A stretch of DNA of 64,000 nucleotides, from positions 755,001-819,000 of the forward strand of contig NZ_CP130558.2 of assembly GCF_030534315.2 (NCBI RefSeq). The letters are read 5' to 3'. Source of the DNA: Thermoanaerobacterium sp. CMT5567-10 (lineage in GTDB: Bacteria; Bacillota; Thermoanaerobacteria; Thermoanaerobacterales; Thermoanaerobacteraceae). How positions within the stretch are numbered: the first letter of the stretch is position 1; each line of letters starts with the position of its first letter. Positions 61,301-64,000 of the stretch are shown here, in pieces. A program made the position numbers and the translations under genes. Below the pieces are notes generated by a model. That model was not told where the DNA came from and did not search any database. It was given only the letters and a program-made list of their open reading frames with translations.

Positions 61301-61818
61301 AGCTCTAAATAAAAATTGCCTTTTCCGAAAATAGAATTGTATAAAATAGCTGTATCTTTAGCTTTTTCATAATCATCTGAGAGAAGATACGACGGTATTT
61401 CACCGCCAAGGCAAGAGCTTAGTGCTATTAATCCTTCACTATGTTTTTTTAGGTATTCATGGTCTACTCTAGGTTTGTAGTAAAAACCATCAATAGATGC
61501 CTTCGATACGATCTTCATCAAATTTTCATATCCAGTCATATTTTTACATAACAATATTAAATGGTAGTTTAAGTTATCTATGCCATACTCTTTGTCATAC
61601 AATGACCTTGGAGCAACGTAAATTTCACATCCAATTATAGGCTTAATCCCTTGAGATTTTGCCTCTTTGTAAAATTCTATAGCACCATACATAACTCCAT
61701 GGTCTGTAATAGCGATAGAATCCATACCCAATTCTTTTGCTCTTTTAACTAGTTCTTTTATTCTACAAGAACCGTCTAAAAGGCTATATTCACTGTGAAC
61801 ATGCAAATGTACAAACAT
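58384..61818 (-). CDS. dnaE: DNA polymerase III subunit alpha
   Basis: A 1144-residue DnaE-type replicase. PHP domain HLHVHSEYSLLDGSCRI; palm MPDIDSDFCYERRQEVIDYV with catalytic Asp residues and GPGRGSAAGSLVAYCLGI; thumb/fingers GVVISSEPLVKYVPLQ and SLYRPGPMDQIPRYI; OB domain near the end (ITFTKNNNMMAFVNLEDLYG-like). ATG 61818 follows AAGGTGATTGAC; the in-frame GTG at 61827 is within that site. Ten nt after the CBS regulator gene. Confidence 0.97.
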   Translation of the reverse strand: MFVHLHVHSEYSLLDGSCRIKELVKRAKELGMDSIAITDHGVMYGAIEFYKEAKSQGIKPIIGCEIYVAPRSLYDKEYGIDNLNYHLILLCKNMTGYENLMKIVSKASIDGFYYKPRVDHEYLKKHSEGLIALSSCLGGEIPSYLLSDDYEKAKDTAILYNSIFGKGNFYLELQYHGLNEQEKVNSELIKLSKELNIPLVATNDVHYLNEDDHMAHEVLLCIQTGKNMDDADRMSFPTDQFYLKSSDEMYEMFSYCKDALENTRKIAEMCNLEFEFNKTKLPKYDVPDGTTSAEYLRKLCIEGLNKRYANPSKEVIERLNYELSVIEKMGYVDYFLIVWDFIKFARDNGIMTGPGRGSAAGSLVAYCLGITKIDPIKYNLLFERFLNPERVSMPDIDSDFCYERRQEVIDYVVKKYGEDKVAQIITFGTMAARAAIRDVGRALNFPYAEVDVIAKMIPFEPGMTIDKAIELNPELKEKYKNDEKIKQLIDISRSLEGLPRHASTHAAGVVISSEPLVKYVPLQKNEGSIVTQFTMTTLEELGLLKMDFLGLRTLTVIRDTLNILKETRGIDVDIDNIDFEDKEVYALICKGETEGVFQLESSGMKQFMTELKPEKLEDIIAGISLYRPGPMDQIPRYIENKNHPENIKYEHPLLKPILDVTYGCMVYQEQVMQIVRDLAGYSLGRSDLVRRAMAKKKMKVMEEERKNFIYGIKDESGNYVVPGAINKGVDEATANRLFDEMIDFANYAFNKSHAAAYAVVAFQTAYLKKYYPVEFMAALLNSFVDNTDKVAFYVQVLKKMGIQVLPPDINESYSHFSVVNGKIRFGLAAVKNVGLNATLEIVEDRKKNGRYISIVDFFERIDDMQLNKKAVESLIKAGAFDSFGVYRSQLLAVYEDIMDSIHKNRERNIKGQMSLFGSEIERNEVNYSLPDIKEFSQDMILSMEKETMGLYISGHPLDEFQEDIQRVANCTTRDLKNGDDTFVKKSIFDNQDVVLAGIIESKKIKFTKNNNMMAFVNLEDLYGTIDVIVFPTIYERYSKFLREDLPVIIKGKVSLKEEEEPKILCDEIEPLTHKVREKLWLNVKEQKDIEKIKGVLSRYRGNIPVFIKYTNKSLAAKKDLWVNGTNELLDELVSILGKENVKIV

Positions 61819-61828
61819 GTCAATCACC

Positions 61829-63136
61829 TTAAAATAATTTCTTGTTTTTTAGAAGCCTCAATGACATTAATGCTTTAGCAATCATAGTTCCATCGTATAT
61901 GACAGATATCTCAACTTTGCAAAAGTTACCGCTGTAATCAATTATTGTAGTATTTACTTCAATACTTTTCTCTGTTTGAAGAGGCCTTATAAAATAAACT
62001 AAAAAATTGTCAACAACAGCATCAAATCTTTTATTTCTCGTCACTGACGATACACCACATTCACACATAAGCATCATAAGCGCACTGCTGCTTACAGTTC
62101 CCAATTGATTTACCATGTTCTGAGGTATCGTGCCAAAAAACTTCATACCATCTTGAATTTTCTCGGCTCGAAAATCCTTTAACAATGTATCATTTATAGT
62201 TTCTTCGATCTGAGGCTGCTTTGCCATGTACTGCAATGCCTTTATAACATCTTCTCTGCTTATAATGCCTACAAGCTCTTTATTGTTTGTAACAGGTAAA
62301 ACTTCTATATTCCACCATATCATTAAATGTGCAGCAAAAGCTACAGTTGTAGTCTCTGTTACATATATGGGGTTTTTTGACATTATGTCCCCAATTCTAT
62401 CTTCTTCATCAGCTTTGGCTACCTCTCTTGATGTGACTATACCCACCAAAGCTCCGCTATCGTCAACAACCGGATACCTTGTATGGCTTGTCTTGTTTAA
62501 TAACATTTTCCAATCCTTAACAGTCTGCTTTGTCGTCATATAAATGGGATTTGTAGACATGATATTATTTACCAGAAGTATTCTTTTCTTTGTCATTCTT
62601 TCATTAATTGCCTTATTTATCAATGTGGCAACCGTGAAAGTATCATAGGTAGTAGAAATCAGAGGTAGTGAAAGTTGATTTGCCAGATTTTTTACTTCAT
62701 CTTTAGCATCAAATCCACCAGTGATTAAGACAGCTGCACCCGCTTTTAATGCAGCCGTCTGTGCATTGTCCCTGTTTCCAAGTATTATCAGATCGCCCGG
62801 CTGGATATACTTAACCATCTCTTCGGTTGTCATGGCACCTATCAAAAACTTATGAAGCTCAATATCAAGCCCATTTTCGCCTCCCAGTACAACTCCATCA
62901 ACCACATTCTTTACCTCTTCATACGTAAGCCTATCAATCTGTTTATTTTTTGGCTTCGTCCTTATTGTTCCAGCTCTGGGAATAGTAGTTACAATATACA
63001 TACTTTCTGCATCTTTTATGGCTTTATATGCTGTACCCTCACTTATCTTTAAAGCCTGAGCTAGACTTCTGACTGATATTTTTGTACCTTCTGGCAGGCT
63101 TTTAAGATATTCCAGTACTCTTTCATTTTTAGTCAT
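61829..63136 (-). CDS. CBS/DRTGG/hot-dog regulator (YtoI-like)
   Basis: A 435-residue protein. Winged-helix-like N-terminus (TKNERVLEYLKSLPEGTKISVRSLAQALKISEGTAYKAIKDAE), DRTGG domain (VVDGVVLGGENGLDIELHKFLIGAMTTEEMVKYIQPGDLIILGNR), two CBS repeats (TKQTVKDWKMLLNKTSHTRYPVVDDSGALVGIVTSREVAK; TTTVAFAAHLMIWWNIEVLPVTNNKELVGIISREDVI) and a C-terminal hot-dog domain. Probably senses an adenine nucleotide or acyl-CoA and binds DNA. Start at 63136 (GAAGGATGA upstream). Confidence 0.88.
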   Translation of the reverse strand: MTKNERVLEYLKSLPEGTKISVRSLAQALKISEGTAYKAIKDAESMYIVTTIPRAGTIRTKPKNKQIDRLTYEEVKNVVDGVVLGGENGLDIELHKFLIGAMTTEEMVKYIQPGDLIILGNRDNAQTAALKAGAAVLITGGFDAKDEVKNLANQLSLPLISTTYDTFTVATLINKAINERMTKKRILLVNNIMSTNPIYMTTKQTVKDWKMLLNKTSHTRYPVVDDSGALVGIVTSREVAKADEEDRIGDIMSKNPIYVTETTTVAFAAHLMIWWNIEVLPVTNNKELVGIISREDVIKALQYMAKQPQIEETINDTLLKDFRAEKIQDGMKFFGTIPQNMVNQLGTVSSSALMMLMCECGVSSVTRNKRFDAVVDNFLVYFIRPLQTEKSIEVNTTIIDYSGNFCKVEISVIYDGTMIAKALMSLRLLKNKKLF

Positions 63137-63155
63137 AAAAAAATCATCCTTCATA

Positions 63156-63186
63156 CAAAAAAGGTTTCCTAAGAAACCTTTTTTAG
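63156..63186. terminator. Terminator after ptsH
   Basis: Stem AAAGGTTTC / GAAACCTTT (63160-63168, 63173-63181), 4-nt loop, with T-runs on both sides (minus TTTTTTG). Directly after the HPr stop. Confidence 0.9.
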
Positions 63187-63187
63187 A

Positions 63188-63454
63188 TTATTCTTCTCCA
63201 AATTTTGAATCAATTAAGTCCACAAGAGCCTTTATAGCTTCCTGCTCATCGCTACCATCAGCTATAAGTTTTACTGTATTCCCTTGTGCAACACCTAACG
63301 ACATAATACCCATGATGCTCTTAGCATTCACCTTTTTATTTTCTTTTTCCACCCAAATCTGTGAAGAAAATTTGCTAGCTGCTTGTACAAATAAAGCTGC
63401 CGGTCTTGCATGAAGACCTGTCTTATTTTTAATTTCTACTGTCTTTTCAGTCAT
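63188..63454 (-). CDS. ptsH: Phosphocarrier protein HPr
   Basis: An 88-residue HPr: [17 protein letters not shown] with active His15 and [25 protein letters not shown] with regulatory Ser46. Conserved His15 argues for HPr rather than Crh (which lacks it), although the location next to whiA is that of Bacillus crh. Carries phosphate from EI to PTS transporters and, as HPr-Ser-P, serves CcpA-type control. ATG overlaps the whiA stop by 8 nt. Confidence 0.93.
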   Translation of the reverse strand: MTEKTVEIKNKTGLHARPAALFVQAASKFSSQIWVEKENKKVNAKSIMGIMSLGVAQGNTVKLIADGSDEQEAIKALVDLIDSKFGEE

Positions 63455-64000
63455 AGTTATTGACTCTCCTCTCTTTTAATTTTGATACTATTTCTTCAAT
63501 TTTTCTTAATCTATGATTTACTCCTGATTTTCCAACAGGAGGATCTAGCATTTGTCCCAATTCTTTTAAACTTATATCTGGATATTTGAGCCTTTTTATT
63601 GCAATCTCTTTTAAATTGTCAGGGAGATAATTCAATCCTACGTTATCCTTTATATAATTTATATTCTCAATCTGCCTCAATGATGCATTAATTGTCTTTG
63701 TAAGATTGGCAGTTTCACAATTAACAAGCCTATTTACATTGTTCCTTATATCTTTATATACGCGTATATTTTCTAAGTTCAATAAGGAATTATGTGCCCC
63801 CATTATGTTTAGGACATCTACTATTTGTTCTCCCTCTTTTAAGTATACTACATAATTATTTTTTCTTGCAATAATTTTTGAATGCAAATGATAATTATTT
63901 ATTAATTTACTTAAATCTTTAGCATGATCAATATTGTGAGTAATAAACTCCATATGATATCCCTTTTCTGGATCACTTATTGAACCACCTCCAAGAAAAG
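63447..64000 (-). CDS. whiA: WhiA sporulation/division regulator, C-terminal part
   Basis: Open to the window edge, about 184 residues visible. It reads [22 protein letters not shown] (the second LAGLIDADG-like segment of WhiA) and then a C-terminal helix-turn-helix ([44 protein letters not shown]). The N-terminus lies beyond 64000. In Firmicutes WhiA affects division and sporulation. Coupled to ptsH. Confidence 0.95.
   Translation of the reverse strand, partial: FLGGGSISDPEKGYHMEFITHNIDHAKDLSKLINNYHLHSKIIARKNNYVVYLKEGEQIVDVLNIMGAHNSLLNLENIRVYKDIRNNVNRLVNCETANLTKTINASLRQIENINYIKDNVGLNYLPDNLKEIAIKRLKYPDISLKELGQMLDPPVGKSGVNHRLRKIEEIVSKLKERRVNNYD

Overview
Organism and overall picture. The right 13 kb (about 51.06-64.0 kb) is chromosomal backbone of a thermophilic saccharolytic Firmicute, most likely Thermoanaerobacterium. 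The best marker is a secreted GH15 glucoamylase lipoprotein that I recognise as very close to the T. thermosaccharolyticum enzyme. Around it are whiA-ptsH, a CBS/DRTGG regulator, dnaE, pfkA-pyk, a thioesterase and an rlmD-type rRNA methyltransferase, all on the minus strand. The left 50 kb is an integrated siphovirus-type prophage plus accessory genes, inserted next to the 3' end of rlmD.

Layout. 0-4.1 kb: a serine-recombinase cluster (two large recombinases, a small partner, a SHOCT-like protein and a recombinase 3' remnant). 4.2-5.6 kb: lysis (amidase with LysM, holin). 5.7-15.7 kb: tail tip and tail (GH18-like protein, LamG-bearing tail protein, Dit, tape measure). 15.7-23.6 kb: tail chaperones with a -1 slippery site, tail tube, connectors, HK97 capsid, ClpP-like protease, portal and large terminase. 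23.7-26.8 kb: an amidoligase / gamma-glutamylcyclotransferase cassette with DUF5049- and DUF4314-like genes. 26.9-29.4 kb: two tandem ParB-methyltransferase fusions. 29.4-30.7 kb: small terminase and HNH. 32.3-43.0 kb: early/replication genes (late activator, VRR-NUC, primase-helicase, antirepressor, family A polymerase, SNF2 helicase with a frameshift, sigma-like protein). 43.3-49.7 kb: a CGNR zinc-finger gene and a five-gene LlaJI-type restriction-modification operon. 49.75-51.06 kb: a mosaic junction with a second recombinase 3' remnant, an XRE membrane regulator and 23-bp direct repeats.

How it works together. Phage genes are transcribed right to left. I propose a replication origin of nine TGTTACC/GGTAACA iterons at 33.2-33.5 kb beside the primase-helicase. 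I also propose two activator-dependent promoters, each with an ATGAGAT-N4-ATGAGAT box exactly 20 nt upstream of a TATAAT -10, before the late genes. The 32.36-32.81 kb ArpU/DUF1492-like protein is the likely activator. Just upstream of the sigma-like gene lies a strongly structured leader RNA with alternative pairings that could expose or hide its ribosome binding site.

Cargo. Four genes lie on the plus strand against the phage: an erm rRNA methyltransferase with a translational-attenuation leader and a perfect 45-bp tandem duplication of its start region; a small gene whose promoter overlaps a perfect 14-bp inverted repeat; an Abi_2/AbiF gene preceded by an abiF-like small RNA; and the CGNR gene. 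Three have their own promoter-like sequences and at least two look defensive or resistance-related. All calls are from reading the sequence; no database search was possible.
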